Below the pieces are notes generated by a model that was given only the letters and a program-made list of their open reading frames with translations, searched no databases and had not been told where the DNA came from. Below, one piece after another: positions 27,531-35,724 of a stretch of 42,435 nucleotides of DNA. Source of the DNA: Spirochaetota bacterium (GTDB lineage: Bacteria > Spirochaetota > Spirochaetia > DSM-2461); contig QNBK01000003.1 in NCBI GenBank assembly GCA_003644105.1, forward strand, positions 1 to 42,435, read 5' to 3'. How positions within the stretch are numbered: the first letter of the stretch is position 1; every line of letters begins with the position of its first letter. A program made the position numbers and the translations under genes.

Positions 27531-27794
27531 TCAGGCCAATGCTGTCAATTTTTTGTAAAGGCGTGATTTCTTCCGTGCAGCAGTATTGCGATGGTAAAGT
27601 CCTTTACCTGATGCTGTATCAATTAATTTTACGACTTCTGCATATTGTGTTTCAGCTGTAGCTTTTTCTTTACTGTCCACAGCTGACTCAAAAGCCCTAA
27701 TACTGGTTCTTACATGACTTTTAATCGATCGGTTATGTATACGTCGTTTCAGGTTCTGTCTGTGCCTCTTTGCGGCATCATTCGAATTGGGCAA
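27531..27794 (-). CDS. rpsT: 30S ribosomal protein S20
   Basis: MPNSNDAAKRHRQNLKRRIHNRSIKSHVRTSIRAF...IDTASGKGLYHRNTAARKKSRLYKKL. TTG at 27794 preferred (SD AAAGAGG, ~9-nt spacing). Confidence 0.93.
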   Translation of the reverse strand: MPNSNDAAKRHRQNLKRRIHNRSIKSHVRTSIRAFESAVDSKEKATAETQYAEVVKLIDTASGKGLYHRNTAARKKSRLYKKLTALA

Positions 27795-27907
27795 TGGTAT
27801 CAACCTCTTTACTATTTATCCCGTAATCAGGGACTTTCAGAACTAACTTTTAACAGATAACCCCTTTACCGTCAAGGTTTAAGGACTATCTTCCGGCTTC
27901 TGTCTTT

Positions 27908-28078
27908 CTAATTGAAATCCCGAGGGCGGCGTTCTTCCCTCTTGCATTTCTCACAATAGGCGAAATGCTTCATCCGACCGTTGGCGAAAACGGACCGCAT
28001 CTTCACTTCACCGCCGCAAGGGCAGATAAACTTATGGGTCCCCGATATGGTTCGCGCATTCTTACTGACTCCGGCCAT
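27908..28078 (-). CDS. 56-aa zinc-ribbon-like small protein (below the ORF-track cutoff)
   Basis: Translated by hand: MAGVSKNARTISGTHKFICPCGGEVKMRSVFANGRMKHFAYCEKCKREERRPRDFN*. CPC + CEKC Cys pairs; SD AAGGAG; strong upstream promoter. Confidence 0.8.
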   Translation of the reverse strand: MAGVSKNARTISGTHKFICPCGGEVKMRSVFANGRMKHFAYCEKCKREERRPRDFN

Positions 28079-28145
28079 GGGCTTACTCCTTGAAGTCTCT
28101 TTCTGTTCATCAGATCGAGACTCCTACTAATTATTTGGCGGACCG

Positions 28146-28175
28146 ATAATAACAAAACGACCCGAACGATGTCAA
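28146..28175 (-). promoter_or_regulatory. candidate sigma70-type promoter for zinc-ribbon/rpsT/HU unit
   Basis: Minus strand TTGACA-N18-TATTAT upstream of the ATG at 28078. Confidence 0.7.
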
Positions 28176-28213
28176 CAACCCGAAAAGTGCATATCCGGCT
28201 TCAACGACAGAAT

Positions 28214-29134
28214 CTATGCCTCTTCTTCCTCCGGCTGGATTACCCAACCGCCACCATTTTTACGGGACAAACGGGAAACAGGAACCTCCATCCGGCGGCC
28301 TTCGGGTCCGAAAAGATGTATCTTACGGGCAAATATATTCACTTCCGTAACTTTATAATTCACACCCTCAAAAGAAATCCGTACTCCTTCATGAGGCATT
28401 AGTTTACGCTCAGCGGAATAGTGTTCATGTTCAAATGCAAGGCAGCAAAGCAGCCGCCCGCAGGGGCCGGATATTTTCAAAGAGTTAAGTGAAAGGTTCT
28501 GCTCTTTAGCCATTTTAATCGATACCGGCTTCAACCTGTCAGTGAGACTGTGACAGCAGAACTGCCTACCGCAGACAGCCACACCTCCAACCACTCGTGA
28601 TTCATCACGAACGCCGATCTGCCTGAGCTCGATTCTCATTTTGAAGTGGGCAACCAGTTCTTTCACAAGTTCCCTGAAATCAATACGATTTTCAGCCGTA
28701 AAGAAAAACATCACTTTCTGTTCATCAAGCATGTAATGGGCGGAAACCAGTTTCATTGCCAGTTTAAGTCTGGAAATTTTCCCCCGACATACACTGTAGG
28801 CTTCTTCTTCCTTCTGCTCATAGTTCCCACGCCTGACAATATCTTCATCACTTGCTTTCCGAACGATAAGACGGACATTCTCAGCGTCCACACCGGCTTT
28901 GTCTGTAACCGGTCCGAGGATACGGGCCAGGTCTCTGCCGTATCGGGTAGAAATAACGACAAATTCCCCTCTTTCAATTTCCGAGCCGTCTACTGACGCA
29001 CAATACTCAAAATCGTTGGTAGGTATAATTCTGGCACGCCAAAGCTGTTCGGGGACATCATTGAAATCCGGCATGCCGACATTTCCGTCCCGGTGGCTGA
29101 GGTCTCTGTATTGTCCGTTTTTATCTTTACTCAT
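28214..29134 (-). CDS. PSP1/RicT (YaaT) domain protein
   Basis: RYGRDLARILGPV, MFFFTAENRIDFRELVKELVAHFKMRIELRQIGVRDESRVVGGVAVCGRQFCCHSL, ISGPCGRLLCCLAFE. Confidence 0.93.
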   Translation of the reverse strand: MSKDKNGQYRDLSHRDGNVGMPDFNDVPEQLWRARIIPTNDFEYCASVDGSEIERGEFVVISTRYGRDLARILGPVTDKAGVDAENVRLIVRKASDEDIVRRGNYEQKEEEAYSVCRGKISRLKLAMKLVSAHYMLDEQKVMFFFTAENRIDFRELVKELVAHFKMRIELRQIGVRDESRVVGGVAVCGRQFCCHSLTDRLKPVSIKMAKEQNLSLNSLKISGPCGRLLCCLAFEHEHYSAERKLMPHEGVRISFEGVNYKVTEVNIFARKIHLFGPEGRRMEVPVSRLSRKNGGGWVIQPEEEEA

Positions 29135-29155
29135 TTATTACTCTTTAACAGCCTC

Positions 29156-29680
29156 TTATCCTGTCAGATCCACCAGCATACCGTGGATTTCATCAATTCG
29201 CTGTAAAATATCCAGTTGATCACTCTGATTTTTCAGAACATAGGCGGCCAGACTCTCCAGACGCTCATCAACAACCCGAATTATGACATATTTTTTCTGC
29301 TGCATTGTCTTGGAATTACGGATTCCAAGAGTTTCGTCCATTTCGATACTATTCTCAATCACATAACGAAGAAAACGCCGTACCGCTGTTTTATACCCGT
29401 TTAACGGTCCGAAAACAGAATCCTTTTTTAAGGCGTCACCTTTCTCGTACACATCGTCCAGCAGGCTTTCAATGGTTTCAGACCCATCAAGCATGGGAAG
29501 TGGTCCGGGGGCGAGTACAGAAGCCGCATCACTTTGCTCACCGGAAACTTTCCCGAGAACAGAACTGAACGCTGTCTTACCGGCTTTTCCTGTTCTGGAC
29601 TTCTCTGTATCTTTTTTTCGTTTCAAACGTGTGTCGAGAGTAGAACCGATTTGACTGAGCCTCTCGATATCCATGGACAA
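29156..29680 (-). CDS. YaaR-family (DUF327) protein
   Basis: LLDDVYEKGDALKKDSVFGPLNGYKTAVRRFLRYVIENS...QQKKYVIIRVVDERLESLAAYVLKNQSDQLDILQRIDEIHGMLVDL; adjacent to the RicT/YaaT homolog. Confidence 0.85.
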   Translation of the reverse strand: MSMDIERLSQIGSTLDTRLKRKKDTEKSRTGKAGKTAFSSVLGKVSGEQSDAASVLAPGPLPMLDGSETIESLLDDVYEKGDALKKDSVFGPLNGYKTAVRRFLRYVIENSIEMDETLGIRNSKTMQQKKYVIIRVVDERLESLAAYVLKNQSDQLDILQRIDEIHGMLVDLTG

Positions 29681-29683
29681 TTA

Positions 29684-30127
29684 TCACAACCCGGAAGAGG
29701 AATTCATCGATCTGTTATCAGTTCCTCCCCAGTCAACCGAAAACAGGGCTTCTTCTCCGGAAGGTGCTGATGCCAGAATCCTGCTATCTTCTGAAATCGT
29801 ACAATGACCATGCAGAAGTACTCCCTCTTCAACAATTATCTGCGGAGCACGAATATTCCCGATCATAACGCATGTGGAGAGCAGAACAATTTTACCTGAA
29901 GCCTTGATATCGCCCTTAACAATCCCGCCGACAACAACTGTATCGGCATTAATCAGGCATCGGGCCCGACCGGCTTTACCGACAAGAACCCGTCCATCGG
30001 TCCTGATATTTCCTTCAAAATCACCATCGATTCGAAGTAAACCTTTAAGATCCAGATCGCCGCGAAACCGTGTTCCATCGCCGATAATGGAATTTATGAG
30101 AGCCTGACCTTTTGTGTAATCGTCCAT
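29684..30127 (-). CDS. bactofilin 2
   Basis: IGDGTRFRGDLDLKGLLRIDGDFEGNIRTDGRVLVGKAGRARCLINADTVVVGGIVKGDIKASGKIVLLSTCVMIGNI. Confidence 0.92.
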   Translation of the reverse strand: MDDYTKGQALINSIIGDGTRFRGDLDLKGLLRIDGDFEGNIRTDGRVLVGKAGRARCLINADTVVVGGIVKGDIKASGKIVLLSTCVMIGNIRAPQIIVEEGVLLHGHCTISEDSRILASAPSGEEALFSVDWGGTDNRSMNSSSGL

Positions 30128-30144
30128 AAAACTGAGTTGAGCCT

Positions 30145-31215
30145 CTATTGATACCGTTGAAGTGATGTCGTGATATTGTCCAATCCATCCGGGTTTGCCA
30201 TGTTCAGGAATTTGATAGGATCTACCAACTGGGTTCCTATCATAACCTCATAGTGGAGATGAGGACCGGTTGATTGCCCGGTACTGCCCATTGTCCCGAT
30301 AACTTCTCCCTGGGAGACAATCTGTCCGACTTCAACAAATTGACGTTGCATATGTGCATAGCGGGTTTTAAAACCGTATTTGTGCTGAATATCAAGATAA
30401 TTACCAAAACCATTGGCATCAAAATCTTTCTTTATGATTTTACCGTTGGCGGTCGCCATGATGGGAACACCATAACCGAAAGCCAGATCGACCCCGCGAT
30501 GAAGGTACCAATACTTTCCGAAGGGGTGTATTGATGGGCCGAACACCTGGGTAACCCAGCCCCGGACACCTTGAAGAGGCCAGATTGTCGGGATATCCGA
30601 AAGTAGATCTTTCTGGCTTGAGAGTACCATACCGATATCGTCAAGGGAGGATACCGAATCATCCAGAGAAACCCTTAAAGCCTGTAAATCAGCAACCTCA
30701 GCCAGGGTATTGCCATCGGTCTGTTCCACTGCAAAAAGAGACGAAAGATCTCCACCACCGGCTGCAGAATCTACAGCTGATCCCTCCAACCCGAGAATAT
30801 CCATTGTATCGTTCAAACTGTTTTTAAAAGCACCGGCAGATGAAACCAGCTGTCCCACCTCGTCTCTGATAATATCCAGACTTGCTTCTGTCTCAACCAG
30901 ATCCCTGGATCTCGATGCAAGAAGAACTTCTTTTCCGGAAAAATCCAATGAAAACCAGAAGAATCCTGCCAGCAGTCCCAGAAACATTACCGCCATAAAA
31001 AACAGGGTAAACAGTGATACTTGAAAATGGACTGTACGCTTCTCTGTATGCGGAACAAGCATAATCGTATATTTCTGCCGACCGAACCGCCAGAGAGAAC
31101 CCGTGATTCCGCCGGGATTCTTTCCTGTTCGTCGGGTTTTTCTGTTCTTTCCAGGCCTCAAATCCGGCACATTGTCCCCTCGTCGAAGATTGCCATTAGG
31201 TACAGGTTTTATCAT
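30145..31215 (-). CDS. membrane-anchored M23-family (LytM) peptidase
   Basis: Single N-terminal TM; coiled-coil-like stalk; HRGVDLAFGYGVPIMATANGKI, GFGNYLDIQHKYGFKTRYAHM, GSTGQSTGPHLHYEVMIG (HxxxD and HxH motifs). Confidence 0.95.
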   Translation of the reverse strand: MIKPVPNGNLRRGDNVPDLRPGKNRKTRRTGKNPGGITGSLWRFGRQKYTIMLVPHTEKRTVHFQVSLFTLFFMAVMFLGLLAGFFWFSLDFSGKEVLLASRSRDLVETEASLDIIRDEVGQLVSSAGAFKNSLNDTMDILGLEGSAVDSAAGGGDLSSLFAVEQTDGNTLAEVADLQALRVSLDDSVSSLDDIGMVLSSQKDLLSDIPTIWPLQGVRGWVTQVFGPSIHPFGKYWYLHRGVDLAFGYGVPIMATANGKIIKKDFDANGFGNYLDIQHKYGFKTRYAHMQRQFVEVGQIVSQGEVIGTMGSTGQSTGPHLHYEVMIGTQLVDPIKFLNMANPDGLDNITTSLQRYQ

Positions 31216-31276
31216 ATCCTACCAGCCCGCTAGAAGGCAAGCTCCGCAGGAAACTCTGCAGGGAAGGCGATTGATG

Positions 31277-31306
31277 TTGACAAGCTCAGTGATACACGGG
31301 TAAAAA
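31277..31306 (+). promoter_or_regulatory. candidate sigma70-type promoter for tatD-dus
   Basis: TTGACA (31277-31282)-N18-TAAAAA (31301-31306). Confidence 0.6.
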
Positions 31307-31312
31307 TAGGGC

Positions 31313-31345
31313 AGGTCAACAGTCCTGCAACCGGCAGGCTGACTT
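31313..31345 (+). promoter_or_regulatory. hairpin at the predicted 5' end of the tatD transcript
   Basis: AGGTCA-aca-g-t-CCTGC-aaccg-GCAGG-c-TGACTT; begins 6 nt after the -10. Confidence 0.5.
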
Positions 31346-31372
31346 AAACTTCCCAAGGAAAGCGGGTTACTC

Positions 31373-32161
31373 ATGCGTTACTTTGATACACACGCACATA
31401 TCGGTCTTATACATGAAGACCCGATAGAACAATTGATCATCACACAGGAAGCCAAACAGGCCAATGTTCATAAAATTATGAGCATTACAAACAACCTGCA
31501 GGACTTTTTTGAGGTTTACCAAAACCTCTCCACCGCTTCCAACGTCATATTCAGTATCGGCGTGTCTCCATCGGAAGTTCAGCATCCCGGTTCAGATTGG
31601 CAGCAGAAAATCAACGAAGGTGTCCAAAAAGACCGCGTTGTAGCCATCGGTGAAACAGGATTGGACTATTTTCGGAAGTTCGGGGATAAAAGTTCCCAGG
31701 TGGAACTGTTTATAGCCCAGCTGGAGCTGGCCGAGAGCTTCAAGGTCCCTGTTATTATCCACAACCGAAAAGCAGGCCATGATATCAAGGAGATTCTCAA
31801 ATCCAATTTACCCTCCAGGGGCGGAGTTCTTCACTGCTACTCTGAAGACTGGGAGTTCGCTTCTGAGATGCTTGAAAATCACGACAACCTGTACTTTTCC
31901 TTTGCCGGAAATGTTACTTACAGAAATGCCCGAAACCTTCATGAAGCTGTACGCAATATTCCCATGAACAGGATTGTTATTGAAAGTGAAAGCCCTTTTA
32001 TGGTACCTGCTGAATTTCGAGGTAAACGTAATAAACCTGTGTACCTGCCTTCCACTGCAGCCTTTATTGCCGAACTTCGTGAGGAGCCTGAAGAGGATGT
32101 ATCCAAGGCCCTGTGGGAAAACGCCTGCAATCTCTTTGGTATAAATCCCGAAGAGAAATGA
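31373..32161 (+). CDS. TatD-family hydrolase/DNase
   Basis: YFDTHAHIGL, AIGETGLDYFRKFGDKSSQVELFIAQLELAESFKVPVIIHNRKAGHD, GVLHCYS, ESESPFMVP. SD AAGGAAAG. Confidence 0.92.
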   Translation: MRYFDTHAHIGLIHEDPIEQLIITQEAKQANVHKIMSITNNLQDFFEVYQNLSTASNVIFSIGVSPSEVQHPGSDWQQKINEGVQKDRVVAIGETGLDYFRKFGDKSSQVELFIAQLELAESFKVPVIIHNRKAGHDIKEILKSNLPSRGGVLHCYSEDWEFASEMLENHDNLYFSFAGNVTYRNARNLHEAVRNIPMNRIVIESESPFMVPAEFRGKRNKPVYLPSTAAFIAELREEPEEDVSKALWENACNLFGINPEEK

Positions 32162-32176
32162 TGAGATTTACAGGCC

Positions 32177-33148
32177 GTGTACCTTCAACCGATTAAAATC
32201 GGTTCTCTACACATCAATGGAAATATTTTTTCCGCACCCATGTCGGGTTATACCGACTGTGTAACCCGACACATTTTCTGTAATAACGGTGCTTTTCTCG
32301 CATACACTGAAATGATTTCTTCAGAAGCACTGGTGCGAAACAGTTCCCGTACACTCTCTATGCTGAAAAGATTTGATGGTGAAAAGATTCTTGCGGTACA
32401 GCTGTACGGATCCAAACCGGAAATCCTGGGCCGTGCAGCTTTAATTGCAGCTGAAAACGGTGCCGATCTAATCGATCTCAATGCGGGCTGTCCTGTACGG
32501 AAAGTTACACAGAAAGGTGGAGGTGCCGCTCTGGGCAGAGATGTCCGGAAACTGGGTCTGGCAATCAGGGCCATGGTGAAAGCCGGATTACCCGTCACCG
32601 TTAAAATTCGCAGCGGATGGGATGAGACAGAACAGAACTGGCGTGAGGCAGTGCAGGCTGTTGTTCAGGAGGGCGCCTCAGCCATCGGATTTCATCCCAG
32701 AACATGCCGTCAGGGATACGGAGGAAAAGCGGACTGGAAGGCTCTTGGGGAGCTATCGGCAGCAGCTCCGGTACCGGTTATCGGTTCCGGAGACCTGGAT
32801 TCCCCTTCAGCAGTCCTGAAGATGCTGAAAAAAACCTCATGCAGTGGAGTAATGATTGCCCGGGGAGCCATCGGGTATCCGGAAATTTTCAGCCGGACAT
32901 GCAGTCTGCTTAACGAAGGGACACCAGAAATACCCCCAACCCCGGAAGACCGTCTGAGAAGTGCGAAAAATCACCTGCTTATGGCCGCTGAAACCTTCGG
33001 AGAAAATTCGGCTGCAAGGAATATGAAGAAACTTCTGGCAGCCTATGTCAGAGGCTGGCCTTCGGCTTCAAAACTGAGAAACGATCTGATGAAAACAACA
33101 AACCTCTCCGCCCAGCTGACTTTACTGGACGGATTTATACAGGATTAA
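32177..33148 (+). CDS. tRNA-dihydrouridine synthase (DusB-like)
   Basis: FSAPMSGYTDCVTR, LAVQLYGSKPE, DLNAGCPVRKVTQKGGGAALGRD, VTVKIRSGWDE, GFHPRTCRQGYGGKADW, IGSGD, MIARGAIGYPEIF. GTG start. Confidence 0.94.
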   Translation: MYLQPIKIGSLHINGNIFSAPMSGYTDCVTRHIFCNNGAFLAYTEMISSEALVRNSSRTLSMLKRFDGEKILAVQLYGSKPEILGRAALIAAENGADLIDLNAGCPVRKVTQKGGGAALGRDVRKLGLAIRAMVKAGLPVTVKIRSGWDETEQNWREAVQAVVQEGASAIGFHPRTCRQGYGGKADWKALGELSAAAPVPVIGSGDLDSPSAVLKMLKKTSCSGVMIARGAIGYPEIFSRTCSLLNEGTPEIPPTPEDRLRSAKNHLLMAAETFGENSAARNMKKLLAAYVRGWPSASKLRNDLMKTTNLSAQLTLLDGFIQD

Positions 33149-33157
33149 CAAGCACTT

Positions 33158-34360
33158 TCAGCTTTCAAGACCCTCTTCCAGATAACGCTCGATAAAATGA
33201 CTGAAATCATTCTGATGGATTCTGACAATTCCGCACTCCCGGTCTACGCTCTGTGGTGAATCAGACGCATGTACGGCATTTACCATGATATCACTGCCGA
33301 AATCCCGGCGGACGGTGCCTCCGGGAGCCTGCCGGGGATCGGTGGGGCCGAGTACATCCCTGATTTTTTCAACGGCATTCTCACCCTTATAAATAAGTAT
33401 CATAGACTTGACTGTACCCGGACGATCCAGCTCCTCAAAGGGCACATTTTCAGGCCTCCTGCCTGACATGAACTCGACAATACTGCCGAACTGATAGTGG
33501 GCAAAGCTGATTCCAAAGGAATCCACAAGGCCTTTACGGGCACCCTCATCCAGGGCAATGCTGAACTCCGCTTCAAGAACATCTGCGGCTTTTTCAGAAA
33601 TTGATGGGGCCAGTTTTTCTTCAAGAGCCGATTTAACGGTTCCATAAAACTCCAATGCATCGGCTGTGGACATCTGATAAACCTTCATTCCGACGATGCG
33701 GAGTCCTGTTCTGCTGAGCATATCGATAATAGACCCCGGACGAGTGGATCGGGCTCTCCAATTATCCGGCTTTATTATCACGAGAGTTTTCTGAATCTTT
33801 GACGGGTCCGGGTAAAACACATTGTGAACGACATTATCTGCAGACTTCATATAATTGGAAAATATCCGCAGATTATCCAGAGCCTCGGCAGAAGAGTGAG
33901 GTGTCAGAACCGCAGGTTCAAAATATGTCACCTCTCCATCGGCGGTCTTAACAAGATCGGCGTAGGTATCCCGGATTGTTTCTCCGGTTAATGATTCGAT
34001 ACTCCGATTTTCCGGATACAGAGCACCGACATGATCCATAAGTTGAGAGACTGCATTTTCTCCGCGAAACAACAGTATAGCAACTCTATGAGCCCTGTTT
34101 TCACCGGGCATCATATGGTTGAAAACATAGTTTCTCAAAAGCTCCGCGCTGCCGGGCTTGTCCTTATTGGCATGTTTGATAAATGAGTCGGCATAGGCCT
34201 CCACAGTATCCTTATCCGGAGTAATAATCTGAGCGGCAATGAGTTCCAGATCGATTCGGGAAAGCAGCCTTGAGAGGATTCCCCCGATCCGGGACTTCGC
34301 CAAGGTGTAGGGGGTAGACATAATGTAGGAGATTTCTTCAGCCATAATCAGCTTTTCCAT
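33158..34360 (-). CDS. tandem nucleoside-diphosphate-kinase-like protein (degenerate N-terminal half + NDK-like C-terminal half)
   Basis: C-terminal half: TLVIIKPDNWRARSTRPGSIIDMLSRTGLRIVGMKV...ILIYKGENAVEKIRDVLGPTDPRQAPGGTVRRDFGSDIMVNAVHASDSPQSVDRE. N-terminal half: YTLAKSRIGGILSRLLSRIDLELIAAQI...ILLFRGENAVSQLMDHVGAL. Alternative start 34345. Confidence 0.8.
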   Translation of the reverse strand: MEKLIMAEEISYIMSTPYTLAKSRIGGILSRLLSRIDLELIAAQIITPDKDTVEAYADSFIKHANKDKPGSAELLRNYVFNHMMPGENRAHRVAILLFRGENAVSQLMDHVGALYPENRSIESLTGETIRDTYADLVKTADGEVTYFEPAVLTPHSSAEALDNLRIFSNYMKSADNVVHNVFYPDPSKIQKTLVIIKPDNWRARSTRPGSIIDMLSRTGLRIVGMKVYQMSTADALEFYGTVKSALEEKLAPSISEKAADVLEAEFSIALDEGARKGLVDSFGISFAHYQFGSIVEFMSGRRPENVPFEELDRPGTVKSMILIYKGENAVEKIRDVLGPTDPRQAPGGTVRRDFGSDIMVNAVHASDSPQSVDRECGIVRIHQNDFSHFIERYLEEGLES

Positions 34361-34390
34361 CCTTGAAAATCGTATTTTTCTATTTGTTGA

Positions 34391-34425
34391 GGTAATTTCA
34401 AAAATCCCCGATTTTCGAAATTACC
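34391..34425. repeat. 35-nt near-perfect inverted repeat in the leader of the NDK-like gene
   Basis: GGTAATTTC-A-AAAATC-CCC-GATTTT-C-GAAATTACC: 15 bp of stem with one mismatch, 3-nt loop. Confidence 0.85.
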
Positions 34426-34472
34426 AAGACCTTTATTATATTAACCGTTGTTCATTCAAGAAGCATGGAATT

Positions 34473-35204
34473 TCAATAAGAAAATTTCTGCTGTCTGCGG
34501 GCCTCATACATCAGGATTCCCGCAGCCGTAGCCACATTCAGAGAGTCCAGCCTTCCTCCGGTGGGTATTTTTATCAGACCATCACAGGTTTCTTTAACAA
34601 GACGATGAAGTCCTTCTCCTTCACGTCCCATAACCAGAGCCGTCTTTCCTTTCAGATTGACTTCCGGAGCCCTCCCGCCGGACATATCCGCTCCCCAGAT
34701 CCAGAATCCCATTTCTTTGAGCTCAGCAAGGGATCTTGAAATATTGGAAACTTCCAGCAGGGGGACCCATTCTACGGCACCAGCCGATGAACGACTTAAT
34801 GTATCGGCATCGCTTCCCGCTGAACGTCTTTTGGGGATAATTACCGCTGACGCTCCGAACTGGTCGGCAGCCCTCATTACAGCTCCCAGATTCCGGGGAT
34901 CTGTTATTCCATCCAACACTATTACCAGAATATTATCACCGGGAATTGAGCTGAGATCTTCAGGAGATCTGATATCCCCGGAAGACAATTCGCTGTCTGT
35001 TTCAAGAACATAGCCCCTGTGCTCTCCGTTGTTGACAAGCCTTGAGATTTCATCATCCCCTACCCGGCGCAGGGTTACGCCATGCTTTTCCGCAAGTTCC
35101 GCCAGGGAGGTACCCCGACCGGATTTTCTGGAAAGATATAGAGTGCCCCGGCCCTTTTTTAGAGCTTCACCGATTCCGTTGGCGCCTGTCAGATATACTT
35201 TCAT
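34473..35204 (-). CDS. 23S rRNA/tRNA 2'-O-ribose methyltransferase, RlmB/TrmH (SpoU) family
   Basis: LVIVLDGITDPRNLGAVMRAADQFGASAVIIP, WGADMSGG, LVMGREGEGLHRLVKETCDGLIKIPTGGRLDSLNVATAAGILMYE. ATG at 35204 chosen. Confidence 0.92.
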   Translation of the reverse strand: MKVYLTGANGIGEALKKGRGTLYLSRKSGRGTSLAELAEKHGVTLRRVGDDEISRLVNNGEHRGYVLETDSELSSGDIRSPEDLSSIPGDNILVIVLDGITDPRNLGAVMRAADQFGASAVIIPKRRSAGSDADTLSRSSAGAVEWVPLLEVSNISRSLAELKEMGFWIWGADMSGGRAPEVNLKGKTALVMGREGEGLHRLVKETCDGLIKIPTGGRLDSLNVATAAGILMYEARRQQKFSY

Positions 35205-35263
35205 AAAGGAATAATAGCATTCATGATGCAGGTACTTATATACTCTGATTAAAGGAGATTTTT

Positions 35264-35716
35264 TTGAGGGCATTGATACAGAGGGTGAGCAGTGCATCGG
35301 TCCTGATAAACGGAAAGGACCGCCGGTCTATTGAAAAGGGATTTATGATACTCCTGGGTGTAGGCAGGGAAGACGGCTCTGAGGATGCTTCCTGGCTGGC
35401 TCGTAAAATCTCTACTCTACGGATTTTTGAAAACGAGGAAGGCCGGGTAAATCTGTCGGCAGAGGATGTTGACGGAGATATGCTCGTTATAAGCCAATTC
35501 ACGCTTATGGCCAGCACAAAAAAGGGCAACAGACCCTCTCTGGATTCAGCAGCTCCACCGGAAACTGCCGTATACCTTTATAATAGTTTTGTATCGGAGC
35601 TTGACTCCCGGTTCCACAGAACAGTTCTTACCGGCGAGTTCGGTGCCTCAATGCAGGTGTCACTGGTTAACGAAGGACCATTTACCATATTGATAGACAG
35701 TAAAGTTCGTGAGTAA
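35264..35716 (+). CDS. dtd: D-aminoacyl-tRNA deacylase
   Basis: MRALIQRVSSASVLING, LVISQFTLMASTKKGNRPSLDSAAPP, TGEFGASMQVSLVNEGPFTILIDS. TTG start with SD AAAGGAG. Confidence 0.94.
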   Translation: MRALIQRVSSASVLINGKDRRSIEKGFMILLGVGREDGSEDASWLARKISTLRIFENEEGRVNLSAEDVDGDMLVISQFTLMASTKKGNRPSLDSAAPPETAVYLYNSFVSELDSRFHRTVLTGEFGASMQVSLVNEGPFTILIDSKVRE

Positions 35717-35724
35717 AACCAATA

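Noticed and set aside
31216-31372. Possible known structured ncRNA (SRP RNA, RNase P, cobalamin or c-di-GMP riboswitch) in this intergenic region
   Set aside because: None of the conserved core motifs of these RNAs recognised; kept only as promoter + hairpin.
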